The translations under genes were made by a program, and so were the position numbers. The notes under the pieces were generated by a model. The model did no database searches. It saw only the letters and a program-made list of their open reading frames with translations, and was not told where the DNA came from. From Spongospora subterranea f. sp. subterranea (taxonomy: Eukaryota > Endomyxa: Phytomyxea > Phytomyxea > Plasmodiophorida), in contig JAUGWO010000059.1 of NCBI GenBank assembly GCA_049724395.1, positions 1 through 64,000 of the forward strand: a DNA stretch of 64,000 bases. Reading direction: 5' to 3'. Within the stretch, counting starts at the first letter, position 1, and every line of letters begins with the position of its first letter. Below are positions 43,953 to 56,272 of the stretch, piece by piece.

Positions 43953-46175
43953 TCTCCGAACAATTTCGTTGAATTCCTTGATCCTGAGCGAAATGGCGAT
44001 TCAATCAAAATGTCTGACAACGAAGCCGAATTAGTGTACTGTTTCTTTTTGACAGAATCGATCAGCGATCGCATTGGGTTCACGAACCTGAAATCTGAGT
44101 GGAAAAAACAATATAGCACTTCTCAGCACCCAGGGTCAAGTTCCGACCCTTACAAAAACACATAACATGGGAACATGATAATAGCGATATAAAACGCCAA
44201 AATACGATAATCCCATAATTGTTGGGTAATGTGACGAATAACAAATGAGGTAGAAAAACAATCAAACTAACAGGTTTGTTGAAGAGAGATGCAGCCCAAG
44301 AATACGACAAATACGCCAAATGGAACGTGCCAGGCTATGGCCGTCCAGGTCGTCTGCCTTATGGCGGTTTGATGAATGCCAAGGATGTAGACGGAGGCGT
44401 CAGGAATTGGGGAATCCAGTATGGGCCGATCCCCCAATCGTAATCGTGGACATGCGGCGGCAGCGAACTTATAATCCACTCCATCTGGACATGAAACAGG
44501 ATTGAGTTCTTAAAAAGCCAATTGTCACTGACAAATATCGGGCAGAAAACGCCAGTATTGAGTGAAGCCAACCTAAGACTGAAAAGAATTAACGAAACCT
44601 TGTATAACCTTCAGAAATCAGCTTAATGTGCAACTCAATGAACAGGAGGGTAAATAATTAGAAGAAAGTGAGCCATTTACTCAAATAATCGTGAGAAAGT
44701 GTGGAAAATATTGAAAAACATTGGAAATTGGTTTACAGTAACCTGTAATTTAGATTTCAATCGCAAATATAAAGGGTGGGGAACTGTAAATTAGAGCAGT
44801 GACCAAAACAAAACGGGGCTGAACCCAGACACAAATGGCGATGATGGTGTGAATTACCAATAGTGACGTCGCCGGCAATTGGCGATCCAGATACAGCTAA
44901 GAGCGCGTCGTCCAGTACAGAACTGCCGAACACGTCCTGGACCAGAGGGAATCGGGGATCCTGTTGATCCGTCCCTGGATAGAGGTAGGAATATTGTGTG
45001 GACCATTCCCTTGACTGCGATTGCCGACTACCGATGGCGCTAAACCCTCCTCCACTCTCTCGTGGCGCCGTCCAGAAATCTTTATAGTTTCTTGGCGTTA
45101 TTCCGTGTCCTGACACAGATCAGGGATCAGATTACCGTATTGATGCGCTTTCAGTACCAACAATGACGCAAACAGAATAGAACCAATTCAATCATTCATC
45201 AACAACGCCCATAAACCATCCGAATCTGGTGATTGTATTGTACCTGTTATGATATATCCTTGAGCAGTTGACAGACCACATGTCAGTGGCGTTAGTGTCA
45301 ATTGTGTAAGGGTGGGCTCGGCTCGTTCATACGACGGCAGATCGTGTCCAAACTCGTCGTCGTCCCCGTACTCTGGGGCGTTCATTGTCCGAAACACGTC
45401 CACATCAATCAGGATGGCACCCGACATCTATCGTAAAAAACGGCGATTCACAATCTAAATGGCGATACGATTTACAGCAAATCCGACCTGTTCCCCAGTT
45501 TCAGCGAATCGTTTATGATAGAACTCAACGAATCCCGATGGATTGAAGATTTGTCCCTGATCGGTGTTTAGTGGACCAGACACCACTAAACCATTCGGGT
45601 CCACGATCAACATGAACTCAATCTCCCGGTTCTGCTGCTCGTTCTGCAATCGTTGGCGCATCTCGTTGATGGCTTGCTGATCGGGAGGCGTCGCCAAGCA
45701 CAGGCAGGCCTTGCTCGTGCTGGAATTGTTGGCGTAGCTCATCGCCCCAATGGCCTAACCCGATCGAAAATTAGAAACGGCCAGGAGCGACTCCCTGACG
45801 ATGATAATCACATCGGCGTCGATATGCTCCTGGAATTGATATCGAAGGAAGTTCGATGTGCTGATCGTCTTTGATGTTAGGGCGGTATGCAGGCCCTTGT
45901 TAAGCGACACAATCTGTACGATCAGTGCACAGATCATGATCACATCGCCAAAGATGATTATCGCACACGTTCGCCGTTTTACTCGTTCCAATCGATCAGA
46001 TTGGTGTCTCTGGCCGACACGAACTTAGTGTTGCCGATGGGGTCGGTGCAAGGTGGTGTACCTTCTTCTTCGCCGTTTCCCCGCTGGATGCGTTGCCATT
46101 TGTGGGTGTGATGGTCGTGGCAGATGTTCCAAGTCCAGACCTGGTTGTGGTTTTGTAAGAATCGCCTCCCGCCAT
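43949..46175 (-). CDS. Membrane receptor with Cache-like sensor domain (first copy)
   Basis: Exon 1 is 46175-46062 (ATG, MAGGDSYKTTTRSGLGTSAT), exon 2 starts at 46009 and holds the first membrane helix (CAIIIFGDVIMICALIVQIV). Exon 3 ends at 45488 (FMLIVDPNGLVVSGPLNTDQ), exon 4 is 45427-45244, exon 5 is 45109-44868 (RFPLVQDVFGSSVLDDALLA). A later exon around 44440-44290 carries the second helix (WTAIAWHVPFGVFVVFLGCI). The last, 44087-43949, reads FVNPMRSLIDSVKKKQYTN, a short cytoplasmic tail. Exons 1, 4 and 5 join in phase. Between exons 2 and 3 the frame is continuous except for one TAG, removable by a 45-nt (GTCAGG...TTAG) or even 24-nt segment. The extracellular VDPNGLVVSG pattern is typical of Cache domains. 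Its stop overlaps the ATG of the next gene by an ATGA. Confidence 0.5.
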
Positions 46176-46421
46176 CGTGATAAAAAATAACGGGCCCCGA
46201 TCTTCGCCGTACAGTACTTGCCCTTTTTCACCTAAAAGTACAGTTGAGTTGATCGTCCCCTGGAAAGGTTTTATCCACGATTATGTCGATCAACTGTTTG
46301 CTTTCCCTTTTCGGAATGGAATTCTGTTGAAATGCGATCTAATATGGTTCACTGAACATGTGATCGCTGATCATGATGAACTTGATTGGGAATGAGCGAG
46401 TCCTGATCTCGATCGATAGGA

Positions 46422-46613
46422 AGTGGTGATCCCAAATCATTTGTGCCAAACTCCATTTATCTGATAAAACCTGTCGACAACCACTGGCAACAGCGGTAAT
46501 CACCGTTTTCTAATCGGTCCTCGTTTGAGTATCTTGAATTGATCCGACTGCTAACGCTGATAGGATAAACATTGAACAGTGAATGAATCCCTAATCTCAA
46601 AATATGAAACTGG
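46422..46613. repeat. 191-bp dispersed repeat, copy B
   Basis: Near-identical to 42299-42489, same orientation, about 4.1 kb away and about 250 bp upstream of the first receptor gene. Differences are one inserted base and three substitutions. The copies bracket almost the whole receptor pair. Confidence 0.9.
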
Positions 46614-46819
46614 CGCTTCCGTCGAACAGCCTGTTCGACGTCATCGCAAATAAACATCATCACGACTGGAACAATTATTTTAGCGGAATGGAGACCGGGA
46701 CTGGAATCCGCTTTATATCCCGCTAATTGATTGTGAAGACGGCATCAATTCTTAACTGACTCGTCACGAGACGCCAAACCCGTCCCGAGATCCTGCCACG
46801 ACCGCCGCCATCATGACCC

Positions 46820-47460
46820 TTTGCCATCTGTGAACCATTCACAGATGGACGGCAGTGAATTCATCACCGTCATTACTTTCCCCATTAGCCGACAATACGT
46901 TGCGGTCGCGCATCGTACGGCCGAAAGGCATAGAATTCCACTCAACCAGACCTTCCTTCGTCTCAAAAGATATCTTGGGTTTATCTCCTCCGATCGCGTC
47001 TTTCGCCGTTGTCCATCCGTCCAGAGCGACATCCCACGAAGTTCGCCCATGTCCTCCTCCGTTGCCCGCGTCACTTCGCCTGCCGCTTCCACCGCTCGAC
47101 GCCTCATGATGCTAACGTCTGCACCTGGATCGATCGCCGCCTGACCGACCTGACGCTAGCGGACGCGCGCCGGATTGATGACCCGTTGTCAGCGATGTCC
47201 GGATCGATGTGGTTTTCGGTTTTTGACATGGCCTCTGGCGATTGGCAAGTGGAAGTTGATGACGAAGACAAGCGGAATCCGATGCGGTTCGGCTTACGAT
47301 GTGCGCCCGCAACGTACTGTTGGCTAATGGGGAAAAAGGATCGTGGGGATGAGTTCGTATATTGAATCCACACCTTGACAAGCTGACCAGGGCATTCGAG
47401 CGGCTTCTGAAACACGACTTGATTGTCAACCTGGCAAAGACCCATCTGTTTCAGAATCTA
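46820..47460. mobile_element. Ty3/gypsy reverse-transcriptase scraps in inverted arrangement
   Basis: Plus strand about 47150-47460 shows ARRIDDPLSAMSGSMWFSVF, DMASGDWQVEVDDEDK, RFGLRCAPATYCWLMGK and HLDKLTRAFERLLKHDLIVN. These are RT fingers-palm motifs of a Ty3/gypsy element. The minus strand about 46990-46850 carries a related ATYCRLMGKVMTVMN block, so two fragments of the same family face each other. Both are broken fossils with several breaks. No LTR, RNase H or integrase is present. Confidence 0.7.
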
Positions 47461-48821
47461 CAACGAACATATGCGAGCGATTGTTCAGCGTTTCTGGTTT
47501 TACATTTTCCAAGAGGCGAGAACATCTGGGCCATCGGATTGACGGCGAGGGAGTCCAGGCCGGGTCGGCGACTGATTAAACCTGTGAGAATCGTGCCCAA
47601 TACCCGGGGACAGAAATCATCGGCAAGAACACTCCAAAAAGGAGATAGTTTCCGGTGCGAGTCAAAAGAATCCAGGAACAGATTAGCGCATTGAACGGCT
47701 GCATTCAGAATTTGGAAAGTCTATCAAATCCTATTCTACCAATGTTATTACCTTATAATGTTTCCAACATGCTGATGAATATCAAAGAACTGATGTAACG
47801 ACTCAATGATCACCTGTGGACTAATCATTACTGCTGAATCAGACGACGAATGGTTCGTGGTTGAGCTGTGGCGCTGCAAATAAGATGAACGAAGCGGGCG
47901 TCCAATCATTACTGCTGAATGACGCAATTGAAACATATTATCATGATGTTCTCGCTCGAACCTATCAGAGGCACAAGCAAATTGCTATGGGGACTAATGC
48001 TGCGGTACATTGGACTCCTACTCGAGATGGATCAAAGATCCGTTGACTGAAATGGACGTCACCATCGTCTTGAAAACGGTCGGAAACTGTTGATATTAGA
48101 CATGATCCAGATTCTGGTTCACGACTGAGGAAAACCCGTAATCAGACCGGGTAAATCATGGGCATCATAAAGAGCTCATGATCAATCCCTCATCAACCCC
48201 AACACCATTTACCTTCGTTGTGTTTTTGACATCGTGACCCAACGGCAACAAACCCGGTTCTGAAGTTTCCCTAACGTTTTCGACGGCATAAAATCTAGTC
48301 ATTGATGAAAATTATGAAATTGTACACAATTTCGACGTAAAAATCTAACTACGACACACACTGCCGTTCGTGAAAGTTTCGTCTTTCGATGAAAATTTCA
48401 GTAAATATTATCCCTCAACTTTTAAAGCCTGTTAAGCTTCTATTATTTTCCTTAAATTTAAATTAACGTCGGTTAGTATTGGGTATGTTCCTCTGTTCAC
48501 ATTGCCGTTCCAGATCGCCTTTAGACATAACTGCGAATATTCACGACCTGAAACTGTAAGGATTGTCATCCAATCATGGAAAATTAGGCAGTGTGGTGTT
48601 TGAGCACCATCACGTCGTTTTAGCACCAAATGCCACAGAAACCGATGCGCTGAGCACCAATATCAGAGAGGATTCAGTTGGAGTAATAGGGCAAGAGGCG
48701 CTCCGGTAGGATTATTGTGAAGATGTTCCGGGGATGATCTCATGTCAATGGCAAAGTCGAATGGGACTGGCGCGTGTCTAAGACGAAAAAAGATTCATTC
48801 TTGGCGAAAGGCGACTCCAGC
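47461..48821. other. Intergenic, no gene recognised
   Basis: The string CTAATCATTACTGCTGAAT and a near-copy (CCAATCATTACTGCTGAATG) occur about 80 bp apart (47819 and 47902). From 47700 to 48060 a broken reading may be decayed element DNA. The last few hundred bp presumably hold the RhoGEF promoter. Confidence 0.3.
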
Positions 48822-51800
48822 ATGGACGAGCTGGATGAAGATCTGGCAAAGGTGGTGACCCGGAGCCCTTCAAGAGTTCACCATGAGAAGTCGCGCAAGG
48901 GCCCAGCTTGGCTGTCGACAACAATGTTCGCATCGACGACTTTGTTGACCACTTCCGATTCATACGACAAACCTGACTGTTCAACGATAGAATATTCATC
49001 AGATGGTGACAGCTCCGACGACGGATTGGGCGAATACTCGGAGTTCATTTCCGGAAGGTTCGCCAGCCGCGAACCCAGAATGTCGGATGCGCGATTCGGG
49101 CTCACGAAGACGCATCGATCAGCATCGGTCTCGACGCATCACAAAGATGAGGAAACCAACAATGGCGGGAATGACGATGACGACGACGATAACGACGACA
49201 ACGACGATCTGGTGGAACAGGCGGAATGTGTGCCAGGTCTTGAGCGGTGGAACAGCAGCGAATCGCTGACCAAACTGGAAGAGCATGTGAGCGATCCAAT
49301 AACGGAGGTCCAACCGATTCCCGATGCCGTGCCGGCAGAGGTGAAACTGGAGATGGGTGGCGACATCGTTAAGTTGACGACGACCCGACTGTTGACGTTA
49401 CAGTCGATGTTTGTCAAATGCCTACGCTGTGTCGAGCGCAGTTATATTAACCTGGCGCGAGCGTCCATCGCGCTGTCGAGGAAGCCGCGCATGCTGAACG
49501 ACTCCGAACAGATGGCGATCTTCGTCAACTGGCGCGACATCGCCACGATCAACGTCGAGATGAAGAGGGCAATGAGGATCTGCCGACATACACACGCCGA
49601 AGACGAGACCGCCGTCTTGACGTCGATACTTCAAACCATCTGCAATCACGTGTCGGCGTATTCGAGAATTTATTTGATTTACGCGAGCGAGAATACATTC
49701 TCGATAAGGTCGCTGGAAGGGATAATGAGGCGCCGCGAAACCTTTGCCGATTTACGTGAGCTCAACGAACGCTGCGATAATGCCAAGCTGGATTTTCAGT
49801 TGGCACAGCCACTTGTTTACTTCAAGGAGGTATTGGAGGTCGTGACTGGATTGAGTTTGGGTGCAGCATCTATGGAGGCAACACCGTTGGGAGTACTCTG
49901 TCAGAGATCGCGTCTGCTGCTGGCCAAGCTGGCGAACGATATTGATTACGAGGTGAACCTGTCCGAGGCACGATCCCGAGTGATCGGTATCCAGGAGAAG
50001 CTGTTCGCCGGCCAAGTCAACCTCGTGCAGCCAGGGCGGTATTGCGTCCGCTATGGGCCGTTGCAGAAACTCACCTCGGCCAATAAGAAGGACGGCAAAA
50101 TATACACGTTTTTCATGTTCGACGATCTTCTTCTGGCAGCTGATGGTCGTAGTGGACAAATGCGCGTCAAGTACGTCCTCGATTTACAGGATATGAAGGT
50201 ATCTCGATTATTGCGAACGAATGCCGTTTTCCCGGATTTATCATTCCATTTTTCATTCAGGTGACGCCACCCAGTGCTGGAAGTTATTCATTCCACATCG
50301 AATCGACAGTAAAGTCGTTGCTGCTTTCGGCGCAGACCGAAGATATCGCGGCGTCCTGGGCTGCCGATCTTCAATATCATGTGAATAATTTGTCGCAGCG
50401 GCGTAGCCCACACAACGTACGCAACCCTTTTCAACTGGACTCGTTCGTGCGTGACGAATCGGCGCGGTTACACTTCACTGTCGACTCGAGCGTCGAGGAA
50501 TCCCATGAGATTCTGGCGTCGAAAAAGGAGGGCACAATGAGTTCAGTGAACACGTTGGCGGAGCCTTCTACGCCATCAACAGCGTTGGCATCGGGTATGG
50601 AGTCATCTGAAGACGGGGAAGCTTTTGAACCCGTTTCACGGAATACACTCTCGGCACCGTCAACACTGGCGAGCGCGTTCAAAATCCAGCTTACGAGCGC
50701 CTCAGATCCGCGAGCATCGACAGCCTCGACGATGTCAATGCAGCTGTTGAGTCAGTCCACCGGATCAGGGAACTGTTTTGGACAATCAATGCAGGGATAT
50801 CTACAAATCAAAGGCATCGCCTTCGGTTCATTGACGTCAATGTTCTTCGTGCTGAACTCGGATAAAGCCGAGCTTGATCTTTGGAAGCTGAAGGCTGAAG
50901 CACTGCGAACCATTTCTCATCCAAAGAAGGTGATTCAGTTGAAAGACGCGGTCGCGTTTCCTTATGATTATCCAGACGGAGCGGGGTTTGAGCTTTTCAC
51001 GGCGTCCTCGAAACGGGCTCAAGTTATGATCGCTCCAGACGTTGTTGCCCGTGAAGCGTGGTGTGACGCCATTAACAAGTTCAAGTCTCCTGATCGGGTG
51101 ATCGAGTCGTGGTTCGAGAAGCGCGGCGGGGAGCAAGGCAATAAACCCTGGCGAAAACGGTATTTTGTCATGGTCCGCTCCAGCCGTGTAATCCTCTACT
51201 TCACCAAACGCCAGGTATCATCACATTCCACAGGCTAATCTGTTTCCATATCGCAAACCCACTTCTGGAAACAATATTTATCCGCCTTCGTTCTAAAACT
51301 ATGTAACGACCGTACATATTTGATGAAGCTGCAACTTGATCTTGACTTTTTGTTGAGTTTTTATGAGGGTGCACAGCATATCTCATCCATGTTTTCTACG
51401 CTGAATACATGTGTTTCTCGTCGATCTTTATTTTATTTCCAATTTCTGCTGCAATTTACACTGCCATTTGATTTTCTGCCTGCCCAAACAAAACAGCCCC
51501 AGGGCTGACCAAAACAGTTCCAGCAAGTAACGATTCTCGATGTCGCAGTTGTAACGAAACACGACTCGATGCCGTATCGTTAATGTTGGTTGGATTTTTT
51601 AGGATGCTGGGGGATCAGAATGGCAACTCAACGCCAACGGGTCGATAGATGTACATGATTGCACGGTACGTCTGGTGGACGTTGACGAGGCGCAGGCCAA
51701 ACTGGGCCGGGCCTCGGTCATAGAGGTAACGCCGGCCAGTACGCAACGCCGCTTCTACCTATCACAGAACGACCCGGCAGAGTTAGCCAGATGGATCAAC

Positions 51801-51830
51801 GAGATCAAGAGGTTGGTGATAGGGTCGTAG
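48822..51830 (+). CDS. Rho guanine-nucleotide exchange factor, DH domain plus three PH domains
   Basis: Exons are 48822-50198, 50261-51214 and 51603-51830, all joined in phase 0, giving 852 residues. The start chosen is the first in-frame ATG; the open frame extends 84 bp further upstream without ATG, so a 5' exon is possible. Residues ~1-170 are acidic and disordered (NDDDDDDNDDNDD). The DH domain follows (~190-390: LLTLQSMFVKCLRCVERSYI ... SRIYLIYASENTFSIRSLEG). PH1 has YGPLQKL...IYTFFMFDDLLLAA and is completed across intron 1 (SFHIEST ... WAADLQYHV). After a Ser/Thr-rich linker comes PH2 (GYLQIKGIAFGSLTSMFFVL). PH3 (ESWFEKRGGEQGNKPWRKRY ... LARWINEIKRL) is split by intron 2. It should load GTP onto Rho-family GTPases at membranes. 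Confidence 0.85.
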
Positions 51831-52919
51831 TTCGCTCTGATTCGCCATATATTGTAACATTTATAAATATACATCGTATTGGATACTCCTATTACATTCT
51901 GAAAAAATTGTCCTTCCGCCGGACAAAAGTTTTGCTGTAGATTGTTCGTCCTGGATCCATAATATAAAAGAAAGATAAATACAAAATGATGGGTCTGTGT
52001 TTCATGAGGTTTTCCACGATATCGCAAGGCAAACGCAAGAGGATTGCGTCAATATTTCCGAAACATAACAGAACGGAGTACTAGCAATGACCAGGGTGTC
52101 CTGTGGTAATGGAAGACCAAACGTACGACAGGAACGGCCAAGGCGCAGTCCTCTGCTTGTAGGCCGATGGAGACATCATCAAGTCTATCAGGAGCTGCGA
52201 CTAGCAGATACTATGATCCAATATGCAGAGAGGCAAATCCCGGAATATTTGGTTAAATCATGTTAGTTTGAATATTGGCACAAAGATTTTTGATGTAGTT
52301 TCTTTGCAAAACATTACTATTCCATTCTTTGTGGCAATTTTTATTCTGATCGAAGAGTCATCGGGTCTATTCTGTCTTGAATGTGAAACTGTAATGTTTC
52401 GGTCTTGAACGAGTGTGACTCTAGGCTCAGGCCGCAAGCGGACATTTCCATAGCAATGCCATACGCTTTTACCTAGAGGAAAAGCCGAACGGGAAGACAC
52501 AAATAAACAAATACATCATCATGTTTGAGTCCACGACAAGAAGAAGTTAGTTTTGCGTGAAAGGAGCCTACTTCAAGGCCTAAATGTTGTCCGAACCAGT
52601 CATTTGCTTCTTTGCTTTCCCTCCACCAGACCAAGGATCTCTCGTATGTGCCCAGTGCTCAGACCACAGCCTCAAACAAGATTGTTTTTACATCTCTCCA
52701 CTTTGTGGGTCCATTGACTCGCACTAATCGCTCACCCGTAAAGTCGTAGCGCAACATCTGTCGCAAGGATACAGCAGCTGTAACATCAACACTCGCACTT
52801 TTGTGATTTCTTTGAAAAAAGATATTTTGTACATTTCGTAATTATTGATCTTTCGACGAAGTAGACACTTGACGCAGGCCGGCGGATTTTGACAAATCCG
52901 ACGTAGCGAGGCTTCTGCC
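51831..52919. other. Intergenic, no gene recognised
   Basis: Between the RhoGEF stop and the Arl start. No open reading has a known motif. The last 200 bp should include the Arl promoter. Confidence 0.3.
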
Positions 52920-53642
52920 ATGGGCAAGGCCATGTCGAGGCTCGGACGGCCCAGGGTACGCCTTTTGTTGCTGGGTCTCGATGCCGCCGGCAAGACCACG
53001 GTTTTGGCCTGGATGAAAAAGGGCGCCCATCAGGAAACAGTCCCAACAATCGGATTTAATGTCGAAGAAATTCTATATAACCGTACCAGAATACAAATTT
53101 GGGACGTTGGCGGCCAGGATCGTCTTAGAGCTTTATGGAGGCCGCATTATCGCGGTACGTCAGGGATTATATTTGTCGTCGATAGCAGGTTGGTCATTAT
53201 CTTGTTGGCTTTTTCTCTTTTTGCGCTTTGACATTCTGATTTCTTTTATAAGCTACGTAATTGGGCATGAATCCTTTTCCCCTCGTTTACCTTATATTTT
53301 CTCATGAATTTCATCACAGCGTTATTACCACGTTATGTGAATTAATTTTCCATGATGTTTGTTTACGATTCTTTCAGTGACGCAGCGAGGATAACACTGG
53401 CAAGGCAGGAGTTAATGTCCTTGATGAAGGAAGAAGCGCTCAATGGCGTTTGCCTTTGCATTCTAGCAAACAAGCAGGACCTACCGGCTGCAATCTCCAC
53501 TCAGGATCTTGCCATCGCTCTTGGTGTCGCTCAAATTGAAGCCCTGGGCTATACGTGCACGGTGATTGCTTCCATTGCCAATCAAGGCGAGGGCATCGAT
53601 ACTGCGTTGAGGTGGCTATCTGGCCATGCAAAGCCTATATGA
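52920..53642 (+). CDS. Arf/Arl-family small GTPase
   Basis: Exons are 52920-53188 and 53378-53642, phase 2 join, for 177 residues, the normal family size. MGKAMSRLG has Gly2 for N-myristoylation. Motifs in order are LLLGLDAAGKTT (P-loop), VPTIGFNVEE (switch I Thr), IQIWDVGGQDRLRALWRPHY (switch II with the catalytic Gln), LANKQDLPAA (NKxD) and VIASIANQGEG in place of the usual ATSG...G loop. It should act in vesicle traffic or membrane-bound signalling. The altered G5 loop and the WMKKGAH insert-like switch suggest an Arl rather than a class I Arf; the exact subtype is not clear. The gene looks intact. Confidence 0.93.
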
Positions 53643-54078
53643 GCTGATTCAGGGCGTCTCAAACTTTACCGAGGCATATATCTCTATCTCAGCATCATTC
53701 AGGTACTTGTTTTGACGTCATACGTGTCCCGTTGTTTGCCTTTCAGTTTTTCTTTGTAGTTTTTTCCATCTAACCATTCATTTCAAATTTTGTCACTTTT
53801 TGGGGTCTATATCTATTTCTGTCACGATATCTTAATTCTTGTTTAGGTTTATGGGCGGCGATATTTTTCCAGCACGGCGGACTCATAATATTATACTACT
53901 AATATATATTCCTACATCATTTTCGTATAATTTGCTGTCGACCCGAAGTTATGACCATTGACAAGCCGTTTTGTTGTACTAACAGGACGACTTTCCACCA
54001 CATTACTGTTCTCATTTTGAAATTTATTCTTTAATAAATGAAATACTGTTTGACATGGTGCTATTGGACCTCATGGGG
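53643..54078. other. Convergent intergenic region
   Basis: This lies between the convergent Arl and PTC7 3' ends. AT-rich, with an AATAAA-like signal at about 54032 near the Arl side. No gene. Confidence 0.35.
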
Positions 54079-56272
54079 CTATAGACGCGATCGAATTTGA
54101 TCATAATCGCGGATAACCACCCTTCCGACAATGACCGTTATGTCATCAATCTTTCCTCCTTCAAACAAAATTCCTGCGTCCGAAGCGTTTTTCGCGAACG
54201 GCGTCGCCCGCGAACCTGATGTTTTTAAAGCTCGACGATGTGCGGCAGTCGCAAGGATAAACGCCAATTCTTGAACGTCGTCGGATTCATCTAAATTGCG
54301 ATTAGAATGAAGGGTCGCAACACATATATCCAAACTTGAAATGCGGCACAAGTAAAACCGAATGTGAATGACATCGAAAAAAGCATCTATGCAACGAACC
54401 AGATAGCCTTTGAATGTCAAAATCGAATAGATTGTCCCAAAGGCCGTCAGACCCAGCAATAATCAAATCTCCAACACGTACTTGGTGGTTTGTGACGGAC
54501 GCGGCTTCCTAAAAATCCAAAAACCGGTTAGTTTTGCAATACATTGTTGACAACAAATGCGCAAAACTCTAAAAAGAACTTCTATAGCAAAAGCAACATT
54601 CGACCAATGCCGACAAAAACAACAATTATTGTTCTTTTAGATATTAATAATCATAATACAATAGAAAACGTATTGAGTTAGCGGTAATGATTTATATTTT
54701 GTGATATTTATACAGGTTCATCGCTGGACTCAATCCCAAGTTGATACGGGCAATTGAAACGATGCTGTTGCTCAAGAGTCTTGTAAACTATCTGATAGCC
54801 CCCGACGATTGCTGTTATTGCAAAATAAAATCAGCATATCGATTCCAAAGCTCTTGAACCATATTAAGGGTAACCAAAATATTTGAAATTTCTGAATAGA
54901 AACCCAAGAGGTAAAGGAGAGAACGTACGAGATGATTTTTTCGGAGAGTTGGTGCTCGGTTTGGGTACCATCTTAGATGTAGACGATTCGACGCCGCCAT
55001 CGAGTGGCATCGCGTTACCTTCATCCTGTCTAGGGATGCGACTGAGCAGCATAACACCTACCAGAATTCACCACAATTGTTGGTGCACAAACAACAAAGC
55101 ACATGTATAACTGGGAAGAATTCACATTATTATTAAACACCATGTATGACTGTGGATAAACAAGTAAGCACAAAGGACAACTCGGAAGTCGGTCGACCCG
55201 ATCAAGAATAAGTACTTCGCAAAACAATGGCGAGTTCATTCAACAGTATGCAGCAACACAAGCTAAAAAAGTAAAGCAAAAACAATATATTGTTGAAAAC
55301 TGAACGCGAAGTTTTGTTTAAAATATTCTGTAATTTATGGCGATTACTGATTAATACAAAAGAGCAAAGGCAAAGAAAAACCAGCAAAGACATATTGTTG
55401 AACATTGAGCGCGAAGATTTCCCAAACCTGAGTCTCCAAGATTGGCCAGCATTAGACGATCCTCGTGTAACCTGCCGACAACGGCCGTACATGATCCCTG
55501 TATTCCCTGTTCCCGAACTTGATCGTAAGCAACGCGAAGCGCGGCACATGGGGAAATTGGCTCCTGTCTAGTAAATTGATGAATCTAGATAAAAATGATA
55601 CAGCATGCGAGTGCTACTCATCAGAACTCGCGCAAGCTGCGATTGCACTCTCTGTGTAACGCATCAATGCCCTGCAAAAGAATATTGAAAATCGTCAAAA
55701 ATAAGCACTTGTGCAATGAATTTAGCAAAAGCTAGTTGGAATGCGTAAATGTTAAAGTTGCACTAAGCACTCCAGCTAAAAATGTCAAAACCAGCTAACA
55801 GGAACAATTGCAAGTAATGTTGGCTGGTGCTTGAGCACTCGAAAACGGAATTGATTTTCAATTAAAGAAATGTTGTTTGTAGCCGTAAACACTGTTACGA
55901 CTTGAAGGGAAGTAGAAATTAATTTTGATTAACGGATTCATGGAATTGGTACAATTACCTGGAATACTTTGCAGGGTTGATACCCATAGAAGACCAAGCT
56001 CCCACGCCATCGGCAATACCAAAAGAACTTGTCGCGTGACTATAGAAGAAGGCATCCTCACCACCCTTCTGCACTTTTTGCGGATGGGGCAGAACGGCCA
56101 GACCGAATTCCAGTTTGATACGCGAGCGGTCGTCGCCGGTCAATGCAGAACCAGAACCGCCAGCAACAGCTACCGAAAAAAGAGAGAATCGGCCTGAACA
56201 GAGCACCGTTTTCCTCAACATGAATAATAATGGACAATAACGCGACATTGGGAATGACCTGAAAAAGTACAT
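54079..56272 (-). CDS. PTC7: PTC7-type PP2C protein phosphatase
   Basis: Seven exons on the minus strand: 56272-55959, 55671-55618, 55567-55428, 55057-55019, 54811-54714, 54508-54400, 54290-54079. All phases fit, giving 321 residues. The N-terminus is Arg-rich without acids (MYFFRSFPMSRYCPLLFMLR), compatible with mitochondrial import. PP2C motifs are GGEDAFF, FGIADGVGAWSSMGINPAKY (metal Asp), GSCTAVVGRL, LMLANLGDSG, EQQHRFNCPYQLG, IIAGSDGLWDNLFD (metal Asp) and GGKIDDITVIVGRV (metal Asp). The spacing is that of PTC7/PPTC7, a Mn/Mg-dependent Ser/Thr phosphatase of mitochondria that regulates coenzyme Q synthesis in yeast. Two exons are only 54 and 39 nt long. The gene looks intact. Confidence 0.92.
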
